Position numbers and translations under genes: made by a program. A stretch of 64,000 nucleotides of DNA, taken from the NCBI GenBank assembly GCA_021234155.1, contig JAJEKV010000006.1, forward strand, positions 2,519,815 through 2,583,814, given 5' to 3'. Numbering within the stretch: the stretch's first letter is position 1; every line of letters starts with the position of its first letter. Positions 40,321-50,112 of the stretch are shown here, piece after piece. The notes beneath the pieces are model-generated. The model searched no databases. It was not told the DNA's origin and saw only the letters and a list, made by a program, of their open reading frames with translations. Source of the stretch: Isoetes taiwanensis. Taxonomy: Eukaryota > Streptophyta > Lycopodiopsida > Isoetales > Isoetaceae.

Positions 40321-42841
40321 AGTCCTTCCACTGCAAAAGCGTCCCCCGACTTCTAATTGCCACATCGGGAGGAGGACATGCCCAAACTCCGTTTAAATCG
40401 GGTTCCGTTGCTGTCCGTGTTTCGGCCGCGCTAGCCGCCAGTCCCAAGCGCAATAGACCAAGACTTCGGCCCCCAAAACGCCAAACCCTTCTAGAACACG
40501 GCAACTCACAGGGTTTACGTTTCGGAGGCCCTCTCCTTGTCAGATTTGGCCGGGACCTTGCGCCCTGTCTTGACGTGGAGTGAGGGTGTTGACGCCAGAG
40601 CGGGGACCCTAAAATCCCCCCGGAAGCTGCTTGCCCCGAATTTCCTCTCCCTAAGGCCCTGGGGACGGACGGGCCACCTCCGCTTTCCGGAACCGCAATT
40701 TGGCTCTGCCAATGGACTCAGAACGTCGACATTACCCTGGGGACCAAGTTCCGTGGCCAGAAGACCACCCGACCTCTGAGAAGCGCCAAAGTAGCTCACG
40801 TCCATCACACTCGTAGTCAATTGGCCTAGGATGTGGATGCCGGATACTGTCGTGGAGGGTGTGAGTGTTTCTTTCTTTTGCAAAACCGACCTTGTAACTT
40901 ACTCCCTAGGGTAATTTCGCCATTCTGGATGACTTGGCAGGGTCGATTTGCCATTCCGGAGCCTCCCGGTGCCCGAACGACAAAACACTGCGGTTTCTAC
41001 AAGGCCGACCTCAGGACGCCCCGCGGTTTGACAAGTTCTACCGGACCGATCTGGAATCTTTTGGGCCTTCCCGAAGAGGGGCCCTTGAACGGAGGATCCA
41101 ATGGTCGGATAGGGGAACCGGGCTCCGGGAGGGTGGTCATTAGCGTGCGGCCCCCCGGGGGAGCGCTGCCAGGAAGGGCTGCCTCGGGAACTTTTTTGGA
41201 TCCCGCCTCCTGGGATCCGGACTCTCCCCTCTTGTGAGGGATCCCTGCAAGGTCCTGGCCTCGTTTGACTTGGGGGAGGGTGCCAGCTCGGTTGCCCCGC
41301 AACGGGCTGCCCCGACCGTTCTAATGCTAACCCTTTGACCTAGACCTTCTCCGAAAATTCCGAAAATTGCTGTGTGCTGGAGATGAATTAGGAATCCAGC
41401 TGGCAAAAATCAGAATTTATTTTCGTACAATGCATTAATTACGAATTTATGAATGTCTTGCCACTGCAAAAGCGCCCCCCGACTTCTAATTGCCACATCC
41501 GGAGGAGGACAGGCCCAAACTCCGTTCCGTCAGTTCCTGTTGCTCTGCTTCTCGGCCGCAGCTTCTCGGCCAGGTCCCAACTGCAACAGACCAAGACTCG
41601 GCCCCCAAAACGCAAACCCTTCTAGAACCTGGCAACTCAGAGGGTTTACGTTTCGGAGGCCCTCTCCTTGTCAGATTCGGCCGGGACCTTGCGCCGTGTC
41701 TTGACGTGGAGTGGGGGTGTTGACGCCAGAGCGGAGACCCTAAAATCCCCCCAGAAGCTGCTTGCCCCGAAAGTCCTCTCCCCAAGGCCCTGGGGACGGA
41801 CGGGCGATGTCCCCTCTCTGGAACCATGATTTGGCTCTGCCAATGGACTCAGAACGTCGACATTGCCCTGGGGACCAATTTCCGTGGCCAGAAGACCATT
41901 TATGTTCACCCAATTAAGAAATGAGTTTTTGACGTCGCGTATATGTCGCATGCGACGTATTTTGTTATAGCGACGTCATTTACATTATTTTTTATTTTTT
42001 AGTTGTGACATGTTTGATACTGGGGCATGTTTGAGCCTAGAGGCAATGCTTGAGCCTAAGAGGCTTGTTTGAACCTAGGTGGCATGTTCGACCCTAAGGG
42101 AAATGCAACGCCTACACGTGGTATTTTGTTATTGCGACGTCATATACAATATATTTTATTTTAGTATGTGACCTGTTTGATCCCAGGTCGCATGTTTGAC
42201 ACACGTCATGTTTGAACCTAGTTAACATGTTTGATGTAAGTGGCATATTTTAGCCACGTGTAATGTGAACCTAGGTGGCAACATGTCATTCGTTCTGTGG
42301 TGTTCTAATGCTAACCCTTTGGCCTAGACCTTCTCCGAAAATTCCGAAAATTGGGCTGTGTGCTGGAGATGAATTAGGAATCCAGCTGGCAAAAAATCAG
42401 AATTTATTTTCGTACAATGCATTAATTACGAATTTATGAATGTCTTGCCTTTGCAAAGCGCCCCCTCCCCAGGACTTCTAATTGCCACATCGGAGGAGGG
42501 CGGACCCAAACTCCGTTTAAATGGAGTTCCGTTTGTTCGCTCTACCGACGCGGCTTCGGCCAGTCCCAAGCGCAATGAGACCAAGACTCGCCCCCCAAAG
42601 CGCCAAACCCTTCTAGAACACGGCAACTCCACGGGGTTTACGTTTTGGAGGCCCTCTCCTTACCGGTCGGTAGGGACCTTGCGCCGTGACTTGGCGTGGA
42701 GTGGGGGTGTTGGCCTTGAGCACGGACCCTAAAATCCCCGGAAGCTGCTTGCCCGATTTCCTCTCCTTAAGGCCCTAGGGGCCGGGCGGGCCACCTCCCC
42801 TCTCAGGAACCGCGATTTGGACTCGCCAATGGACTCGAACT
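40321..42841 (+). repeat. Array block 5: right edge, partial monomers
   Basis: One full monomer (to about 41450), then a monomer broken at 41898 where about 560 bp is replaced by a 400-bp foreign segment, resuming at 42301. A last partial monomer runs 42434-42841. Homology stops at 42841, the right edge of the array. Confidence 0.8.
41898..42300. other. Foreign segment replacing part of a monomer
   Basis: A 400-bp AT-rich segment. It opens with ATATGTCGCATGCGACGTAT and TTTGTTATAGCGACGTCAT, shared with the palindrome cluster at 15680-15800, and has a second TTTGTTATTGCGACGTCATA at about 42124. Between and after these are six or more degenerate copies of a unit like CATGTTTGAACCTAGGTGG. It may be a small foldback or MITE-like element. 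About 560 bp of monomer is missing at this site. Confidence 0.5.
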
Positions 42842-43146
42842 CCGATATAATGTATACCAAAAGGGGAGAAAAAATAATTAAATTGAATGGGTTTTTATTG
42901 CACACGAAGACCAATAGACATAGCCTATCAGAAGGATTGCACTGAGGATGTGCATAATATTTGACATATAGAATTTAATGATCGTCTCCTCTAGGTGCTA
43001 ACTAGGAGTCGTCATTGTTAGCATTGCCAACATTTGTATTAAAATGCCTGAAGTACATCTGTATTTCGTGGAATTGCTCTGGTGTAAGATGTCGCATGAG
43101 AGCTGGTGGTCCAACCTCTTGATGCTCGTTTTCCGGTGAGTTTGTG
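42842..43146. other. Flank between array and LTR element
   Basis: About 300 bp of non-array DNA. The minus strand carries the end of an open frame (see next entry). The remainder (42842-42990) is AT-rich with nothing recognised. Confidence 0.4.
43002..43146 (-). pseudogene. C-terminal fragment of an unknown ORF
   Basis: Minus-strand frame entering from the LTR and continuing for 47 codons of flank, with LTPEQFHEIQMYFRHFN near its end and a stop at 43002. The composition is protein-like, unlike the LTR part. I do not recognise it. It may be the last exon of a gene or of an older transposon interrupted by the LTR element. The rest would lie beyond the element's other end, outside this window. 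Confidence 0.35.
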
Positions 43147-44756
43147 TGACGCTCCCTGCTAAATATACGGCGCTCGGCCGTACACTCGGTAGGAAATCCC
43201 CCGTCCGGCTCAACAACCGCACAGGCCCTCCGTCTGTCCCGCACTCTAGAACCTCCGTAGTGCGGGAAGGGGACACGAAGGTGTCTTGCGCGCCCTTCCC
43301 CTAGGGGCTCCTATTACAGCGGAAGCATAAACACGTCAGAACTAGCAATACAATACAATATGCTACCTCGAAGGGTAGCTCAACCGCATATCCATAGATG
43401 CAAAGAACAGAATCGTATGCCATAAAACATAAGAGCTCCTACCCATGGCTCCGACACATAAGGGAGTCGACTGACTAGATAGGCCTCAAGATAGAGCAGA
43501 CCGAGTCATAACAATGGCGGGGCTGGCATAAGACAATGGCTAGGGTTGACCACTCCATCCGCCCCTCCTGTGCATACTTTGCATAGATCAAGCTGTGGCA
43601 CGACTCTAACCTTCCGGATACGCAATCCCATGGCATCACCCATCGGGACTACTCCAGGTTGCATCTCCCTGGTCCGACGAGGTAGGAAGGGTTGCATCTC
43701 CCCTTCCCGGGGTCTAGAGGCTCCACGGGCGGCTAGAGAATCGTGACGACACACGATTCGTACCCGACTGAACCCCCCAAAACAAGAGCCAAGCTGACAC
43801 TTGGAACTCTTGAGAGGCAGGGCGACACCATTGCCCCAGGAGGTGTCGGACCCATGCTCGGCCCACACGAAGTGACCGACCATAAGCCTAGCCCACTATG
43901 GGATCCCCCGAAGCCCCCACTCGGCAGGGATCCACCCTCCCTCTTGCCTCTAGCCCCATTGTGTAGTGCTGAGTCACATCATAGCTTCCATAGCCCGGTG
44001 GGTTCCTATGCACAGGCCGCAACTAATAGGAACTAAGGGATCTATACTAGGAACATACTACATATGGCCCTAAGTCTCTACCCCCCTTCCCAATACAAGA
44101 GGAGCAACATGATATCACTTACGTTACATCATGATCAATATCATATGAACATCTTAACCTAATCATACATATCTAACTAACAGTTAGGGTTCCTTGATTA
44201 GGGTTCAAGATGTTCAACAAAGGATCTAGGGTGGCTCTACTCTAGACACGAATTACTAACCCATCTGGAGTGCTAACTTCCAGATGAACTAACATGAACT
44301 CTACTCAACCTACCTCCTCCAGAAGCGCTTCCTCCCATCCCTGGCGTCTCCATGCTCCTTGACGTGGGTCGAAGGCTAGCTCCTTCTACGATCATACACA
44401 CCTTCCAGGGGCTGCTGCTCCAGGCTAGATTATGACGAACGGTGCTCGAAACGGGGTTTCGGGCACGTGGATGAGAGTTCAGGGAAAAGGGTCTAGGGTT
44501 AGGGTTAGAGCCAATATAGGTGTGGGTCCACATGGGATGCCACGTGGCACCACTAGGATGAGGCCGTGTGGCGGTTGCCCAATAGGATAAGGCCATGTGG
44601 AAATGGGCCTTATCCTAAGGTTATCTAAGTTAAACACTTAACTTAGATGTGCACCCCTTGCCACTTTCTAAGGCATACAAGGCTACATAGGTAGACTTGT
44701 ATGGTGACGGGTCCAGGAATATACGTATTTATGGTGTATTTTCCCCTGGGACATCA
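43147..44756 (-). repeat. 3' LTR of chromovirus
   Basis: About 1,610 bp, bounded by TG..CA (plus strand TGACGC..GACATCA, with one extra TG at the left edge). It is homologous to 53958-55013. The PPT abuts its right edge. It includes a telomere-like TAGGGTTAGGGTTAG at about 44493. Differences from the other LTR cluster at CAG/CTG sites. Confidence 0.9.
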
Positions 44757-44771
44757 CATTCTCCCCCCCTT
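44757..44771 (-). promoter_or_regulatory. Polypurine tract
   Basis: On the minus strand AAGGGGGGGAGAATG runs directly into the LTR start TGATGTCCC. The second LTR element has nearly the same tract (56562-56576). Known role: primer for plus-strand DNA synthesis. Confidence 0.85.
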
Positions 44772-45119
44772 AGGACAATGCTGTCCTCAGCATTGCGCTA
44801 CCTAATCTATCCTGCAAAACAACATAAGAACATATAGTTAATTTTAAACGATCATCTTCCTATTAAAGAGTTAAATGTCAAAATTTAGGCTATATTTGTA
44901 CTTATACAAAATTATATAGCCTTAACAAGGTTACTTCTTACAATAATTCAAAATATTATTATAAGAGTTATTAGGGTTCATAATCTAAATTATGGTTCCC
45001 CATCTTCTCGTAATGCGCCCCACCTCGATGCTCCCTTCTCACTTTCCTGCACAAGGGGCACATTACGTTAGTTTAATTAATAAGATTGTGGTTTTAGGGG
45101 ACCACCCCCCTTACCAATA
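44772..45119 (-). other. 3' untranslated region of chromovirus, AT-rich part
   Basis: No frames of interest. AT-rich sequence between the PPT and the hairpin block. It probably belongs to the 3' untranslated part of the genomic RNA. Confidence 0.5.
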
Positions 45120-45500
45120 CCTTGCACCTGATCATGGCCCTTTCGGATTTGAGCTTAAGGACCATTTAAGATGATCCCATCATCGCCCATGATCAAGTGC
45201 TACCTTGTACTCGGTTACCCGGTGCCGAGTACCCCTAGTGCATCATGGCCCAAGGGTTTTAAGCTAGGGAACGTCTCACGATCCCATCATCGCACATGAT
45301 CACTTTAACCTTCACCATGACCCCCCTATGGCCAGGTGTGCGAACCCCGCAACGTGGCATAGGGAGCATCCGACCGATGTCCCATCATCGCACACTATGC
45401 CCTACTTCTCTCTCACTCGCATGACCCTATTGGTCATGCGCACCTCTTGGTGCATGTTGGCCTAGAGAACGCCTTAAAGGCTTATCTCATCATCGCCCAC
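45120..45500 (-). other. Tandem stem-loop block in the 3' untranslated region
   Basis: Four units of about 100 nt share a CCCATCATCGC core, at about 45176, 45283, 45380 and 45487. In each, the sequence left of the core is complementary to the sequence right of it: GCACCTGATCATGGC with GCCCATGATCAAGTGC; AGTGCATCATG with CATGATCACT; GGCATAG with CTATGCC; CATGTTGG with CCCACATG. Arms differ between units while pairing is kept. Two perfect 8-bp hairpins lie between units: GTACTCGG/CCGAGTAC (45207-45232) and GCATGACC/GGTCATGC (45419-45439). This fits a structured RNA region between the pol stop and the PPT. Confidence 0.65.
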
Positions 45501-45627
45501 ATGTTCCAAGATTCTGGCATATGTATTCCACTAGCTAGAATACATCTGCCAGAGCTAGAGGCTAACTAAGAAACATACTAAGCTAACCTCCTGGCAAGTC
45601 GGGGTCGACGACCAAGTCGGAGACGAC

Positions 45628-46275
45628 TCACCCATCAAACTCCTTCATAAATTCTGGGTATTGTTTCTCCAAATCCTGCTTCAATACCCATGTCGCGTCT
45701 TCCACGGGCAAGTGTTTCCACTTGACCAAATACTGGAGGAACTGAGACCTCCTAGTCTTCTTGAATGACTTATCAAGAAGTAACTCGGGCACAATTTCGA
45801 CCTGCTCTTCCGTCATTTCCAACAAAGTTGGAGTATCCAAGACCTCCTCAGGGTTAGGATTGTGCCTTTTTAATAAACTTACATGGAAGACCTTGTGATC
45901 TTTGAGATGGGCCGGAAGATCCAACTTGTAGGCTTGGGAGCCCACTCTCTTCAAAATCTTGAACGGACCAGCCCATCGAGGGGCAAGCTTCTTGCAACTC
46001 CCAATCCGAAGCTTAGCTTGCTTAACCTTGATCTTCAACCACACGCTATCGCCTACCTCGAACTCTCTTACGGTCCTGTGCTTGTCGGCTACACTCTTCT
46101 GCCGACTTCTTGCTGCTAGGAGATACCCCCTTACTTCTTCCACCAGCTACTGCATATCTCCAAGCATCTGCTGGGATACTTCAACCTTTGACACGGGATT
46201 GTGCCAAGTATCCGGGGTTAAGCACTGGTACCCGTAATTTACCATGAAAGGAGACATCTGAGATGACTCCGCAGC
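45628..46275 (-). pseudogene. Integrase C-terminus and chromodomain
   Basis: Continues pol after a frame change at about 46275, with SPFMVNYG at the end of the integrase core, then an in-frame TAG at about 46150 (between QMLGDMQ and LVEEVRG). Next come the GPF-type module (WAGPFKILKRVGSQAYKLDLP), HKVFHVSLLK, and a C-terminal chromodomain with YLVKWKHLPVEDATWVL and a closing F. Family knowledge: chromodomains in chromoviruses bind modified histone tails and direct integration into heterochromatin. The sequence flanking the TAG contains CAG and CTG. Confidence 0.88.
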
Positions 46276-49168
46276 AATTGTTGTAGGCGAATTCCACCAA
46301 GTGGATGTACTCATCCCACTTGGACTGCTTATTCCACACAAAACTTCTGAGCATATCCTCAAGGATTCGATTCGTCCTCTCCGTCTGACCATCTGTTTGG
46401 GGATGATATGCCGTGCTCATGGAGAGCTTCGTCTGAATGGTGCTAAAGAGGTCCTGCCAAAAAGCACTCATAAACTTAGAATCTCTGTCAGATATTATCT
46501 CCCGAGGCATGCCATAGAGCTTGAAAATCTCCTTCACAAATAGCTTGGCAGTATCTAATGCTGTATCCGTAGATCTACAAGGCACAAAATGTGCCATCTT
46601 AGATAATTTGTCTATGACAACCATCAATGCATCCTTGCCTCGAAGAGTTTTGGGGAGACCTGTAATGAAATCCATACTTATGACCTCCCACTTAGCATTT
46701 GGCACCCCCAATGGCTCTAAGGCACCTGGAATCCGAAGCTGCTCCGCTTTGGTCTGCTGACACAACTGGCATTCCCGAATATATCTTGCTATCTGCTTCT
46801 TCATTCCCGGCCAGAAGTAGCTACTTCGAATCTTGAAGTAGGTCTTCATGAACCCTGCATGCCCTGCTATTGGGCTGTTGTGTGTGTCATGAAGAATTAG
46901 CTTTCTTATACCTGACGATTCGGGCACACACAACTTATGTTTATGATACAACAAGTTGCCTTCCTTCTTATAATGCTTGAAGGTTTCTCGTTCCTTATCT
47001 GTTCTAGCCTCCCTAGAGAGACTTTCCCAGACCTCCTTGAAATCTCCATCTGATTGCAGGGTCTCCTCGATCTTCTTACCAAACTCACTCGAAAGAGTGG
47101 AAATCGCATTACAATGCGTTCTCGTCTCAAAGGGTCTTCTAGAAAGAGCATCAGCAACCACATTCAACTTACCTGGCTTATAAGTAATCTCAAAATCATA
47201 CTCTTCTAGGAATTCCATCCACCTCCTTTGCCTTAGATTGAGGAGCGGTTGGGTAAAGATGTATTTGAGGCTCTGGTGATCAGTATCTAACTGAAACTTC
47301 CTCCCAAGCAAATAGTGCCTCCAAATACGAAGAGCTCTGACAATAGCTAGAAGTTCCTGATCATGGGTTGGATAGCGCTGCTCGGTGTCGTTCAACTTCT
47401 TGGAATCATAGGCCACTACTCTTCCTTCTTGCATAAGGACTCCACCTGTCACTATCTTACTTGCATATGTTGCTACTATATTGTCCTTGTCTGGATCTGG
47501 CAGAACTAGCACTGGGGCTGTTGTTAAGGCTTCCTTAAGCTTTTCAAATGAAGCTTGAACATTTTCTAGCCAATGTGTTCTCCAATCTTTCACCTTAACA
47601 CTCTTAGTGAGGTCCGTCAAAGGGGACGCCCACTTGGCGAAGTCCTTCACGAACTTCCTGTAATAACCTGCCAAACCTAGAAAGCTTCTTACCTCCGCCA
47701 CATTCTTTGGGGCTGGCCAATCCACTACTGCCTCGATCTTTGCGGGGTCGGTGGAGATTCCTTCCGCCGATATGACATGGCCCAAGTACTCCAATCTTTC
47801 AGTAGCAAAGTGGCATTTGGAGAGCTTTCCATACAAGCGATGCCGCCTCAACTTCTCCAACACTCTTCTCAAATGCTGACCATGATCTTCAATGGACTTG
47901 CTGTAGACTAGAATGTCCTCGAAGAAGACAATGACAAACTCATCTAGGAAATCTCTGAAGACGTCGTTCATGAGCCGCATGAAAGTTGCTGGAGCATTCG
48001 ACAATCCAAAGGGCATTACTGTAAACTCAAAGTGACCATACCGCGTTCTAAAGGCGGTCTTATGGATATCCTCTTCTTTTATTCTTATTTGGTGGTACCC
48101 TGACCTCAAATCAATTTTAGAGAATACCTTTGCTCCTTGGAGCTGGTCCATTAAATCATCTGCCCTTGGCAATGCATACTTATTCTTTATCGTCTGCTTG
48201 TTGAGCTGGCGATAGTCTATGCACATTCTTAAGCTCCCATCTTTCTTCTTCACGAAGAGTATAGGTGCTCCAAAAGGAGACACACTTGCTCTAATAAAGC
48301 CAAGCTCAAGCAATTCTTGGAGTTGCTTCTTAAGCTCAATCAATTCCGGTGTGCTCATTCTGTACGGCGCCTTACTGGTAGGCTTTGCATCTGGAGCTAA
48401 TGTGATCTCACATTCCACACCCCTATAAGATGGTAATTGCCGGATTTCATCCGGGAATGCATCCTTGAATTCCGAAATGAGCCTTGCTACTGGCTTGGGC
48501 AACTGATTCCCCTTTTGGTCACTTCCATCCTGCTTATTGGGCTCAATCGCCTCTAACCTCAAAATGTAATCCACCTTATTTCTTTCTATACTTTTCCTTA
48601 GCTGCTTCAAAGAAATACACTGCATAGAAGAAGCTGCCTTCTTACCTTTCACTATGAATTTGGTGTCGTCCGGTGCTGTCATGAGGACTTCATTGCGGTC
48701 ACAGTCGATCATGGCTTTGGCTGGCTTTAGGAACTTTATTCCTACTATAAGGTCATACCTTCCAATTTCCATGACCTCTGCCCCCATCGGCCACTTACTT
48801 CCACTAAGGTCTATGTCGAATGTGATCCTCCTCCCCTTAGTGTGCCGAATGGCGCCGTTTGCCATAGCCACTGGCCTTGGCTTAGACTTCAATACCTTGT
48901 TCTTCATCAGGGCTGCCATCTTAGGAGAGGCGAAGTTGTGAGAGCTACCCGTATCTATGAGGACTACATATGGGTTACTATCTATGATCCCATCAGCCGC
49001 AATGACTGTCGACTGATTTTCAATATCACCTGACTCAATGTTTGCACATATGTGGCACTCACCATCTATGAAGTCCTGGGCCTCATGCTGGTCGTCGTCT
49101 TCGTCTGCTTCTGTTGGTGAATCCCAATCCACAAGCTCTGCTAAAGGTGCCTCATGACAAATGGACAA
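46181..49168 (-). pseudogene. Chromovirus pol: protease, RT, RNase H, integrase
   Basis: One open frame of about 995 codons with no ATG; it overlaps the gag frame by 28 bases. Protease motif IDTGSSHNF (residue ~71). RT spans about 270-470 with [10 protein letters not shown] (Asp 353) and LVYSK. The catalytic box reads F-F-E-D (415-418) instead of the usual F/Y-x-D-D, so the first Asp is Glu. RNase H about 560-680 reads TYASK where family members have DASD, so the first catalytic Asp is Tyr; the later Glu and TDH are kept. Integrase HHCC zinc site (H, H, C800, C803) and catalytic D833, D894, E930, with exact DD35E spacing, are intact. A frame change at about 46275 separates the rest. RT and RNase H are probably inactive. 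Confidence 0.92.
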
Positions 49169-49580
49169 TCATGTGTTCGGTGCCCTGGCTGGAAGCACCT
49201 GAAACGTAGCTTCTTCTCGATACACTCATGTCTCTTCTCTTTCGTCAGACTGTCTAGAAGACGCTTTAGCACACTGCCCCCTGATGCATTTTGCGGCTTA
49301 CGGTCCCCAAAGGTCTTACCCTGAGCTCTTCCCTGCTGCTGGCCTCCTGATGGCGTAGCTGCTGATTGCTTACTCTGGTACTGCCCTTGGTACTGCCCTG
49401 TTGACTTTCCCTTGAAGGCCAACTGTTTCTCCCCTGGCGTTGGTGGAGCTTCTTCCAAACTTATGGCTTTATCCTCGGCTTCTGCCACTGATTTGGGGTT
49501 GATTGCTCGGACTAGCCTTTTGATATTGCTGTTCAATCCCTCAATGTAAGTTTCGACCGCTTGCCTTTCCGAGACTCCGG
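49141..49580 (-). pseudogene. C-terminal gag with altered zinc knuckle
   Basis: Frame containing ERQAVETYIEGLNSNIKRLV (end of the retrotransposon gag domain), an EAEDKAISLEEA stretch, a Gln/Gly-rich linker, and a CCHC-like knuckle [14 protein letters not shown]. The first knuckle cysteine is Arg (codon CGT, one change from TGT), while C, H and C are present. The N-terminal capsid part is missing: homology stops near 49590 where a plus-strand fragment begins. Gag and pol frames overlap, so either a programmed frameshift or an indel separates them. Confidence 0.8.
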
Positions 49581-49591
49581 GAACATGGAGC

Positions 49592-50112
49592 CTGTTAGTC
49601 CTGTGCCTCCTGGTACAGGACTATTCATGCATACGACGGACCAGGTCAAGAACAAGGACCCGCAGTCAACCACGGGTCAGCCATCCAAGGCCCCGCAGAA
49701 GACCAAGCAGCAGCCTATCAAGAGGCGCCGCTCAGACAAGTGACGGGCCATCACCGCCCGCGTCAGCGTGATCCCAGGCACCTCAAGAGGCACCGCCAGC
49801 AGTCCTGCAAATCAGGCCTCCTTCAAGGAGTCGGCACCGAGATCAGTCAGAGTGTCTATATTGGGCCAAAGGCCATTGTACTATATATATGAGTAGAGCT
49901 AGCACATGAAGGCTAGATGAGTTTTGAGCCTTGTCTCTCTTCAGTCTTCTCTCGATTGCGAGAGCTCATGTATGTTCATCATTGATATCAAGGAAGCTTA
50001 TCATTTTCCTCTCATTGACGTTCTGCAGAATTCTTGCCGCCGATCCTCCTTCTAATGCACTTGCCATTTGTGGTGCTGGAAGTTCTGGTGCAGTTGCCGC
50101 CACTACTGACAA
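49592..50112 (+). mobile_element. Plus-strand LTR-plus-leader fragment
   Basis: Starts TGTTAGTCC and includes a TATA run (49882-49890, TATATATAT) after TTGTACTA. An R/U5-like segment follows (ATCAAGGAAGCTTATCATTTTC), with a possible LTR end TTCTGCA at 50031, then CTTGCCGCCGATCC and a short plus-strand frame (SNALAICGAG). This resembles the 5' LTR and leader of a Copia-type element, cut off at about 50112. No flanking direct repeat was found. It separates the chromovirus gag from the upstream ORF and gives that ORF a foreign C-terminus. Confidence 0.45.

Larger units (their letters stand above)
16719..42841 (+). repeat. Satellite array, ~1.13-kb monomer with higher-order units
   Basis: About 16 tandem copies of a GC-rich monomer of roughly 1,130 bp, plus partial end copies. 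Each monomer runs from CTTGCCACTGCAAAAGCG through GGATCC-containing sequence to AATGCATTAATTACGAATTTATGAATG. Monomer junctions fall near 17280, 18400, 19495, 20625, 21758, 24995, 28218, 29349, 30483, 31618, 34827, 35968, 37103, 38225, 41450 and 42434. A 2.1-kb LINE sits at the same junction in four of them. Monomers 28220-29345 and 34829-35965 share private variants, as do 29351-30480 and 35970-37100, giving a higher-order period of about 6.6 kb (27102-33722 and 33723-40320). Many frames are open on both strands but not conserved between monomers, so no protein is inferred. Confidence 0.9.

Noticed and set aside
16780-42735. CCCTAAAA once per monomer, as telomere repeat
   Set aside because: Only a single unit per 1.13-kb monomer and never in tandem; chance match.
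16719-42841. Dozens of 60-190-codon frames on both strands of the satellite
   Set aside because: The sequence is GC-rich so frames stay open by chance. They are open in several frames at once and do not keep length or start between monomers.
44273-44596. 107-codon frame inside the 3' LTR
   Set aside because: Not preserved between LTR copies visible here and no domain; LTRs rarely encode proteins.
46301-49033. Plus-strand frames opposite pol
   Set aside because: Shadows of the coding strand; the minus-strand frame has all retroviral motifs.
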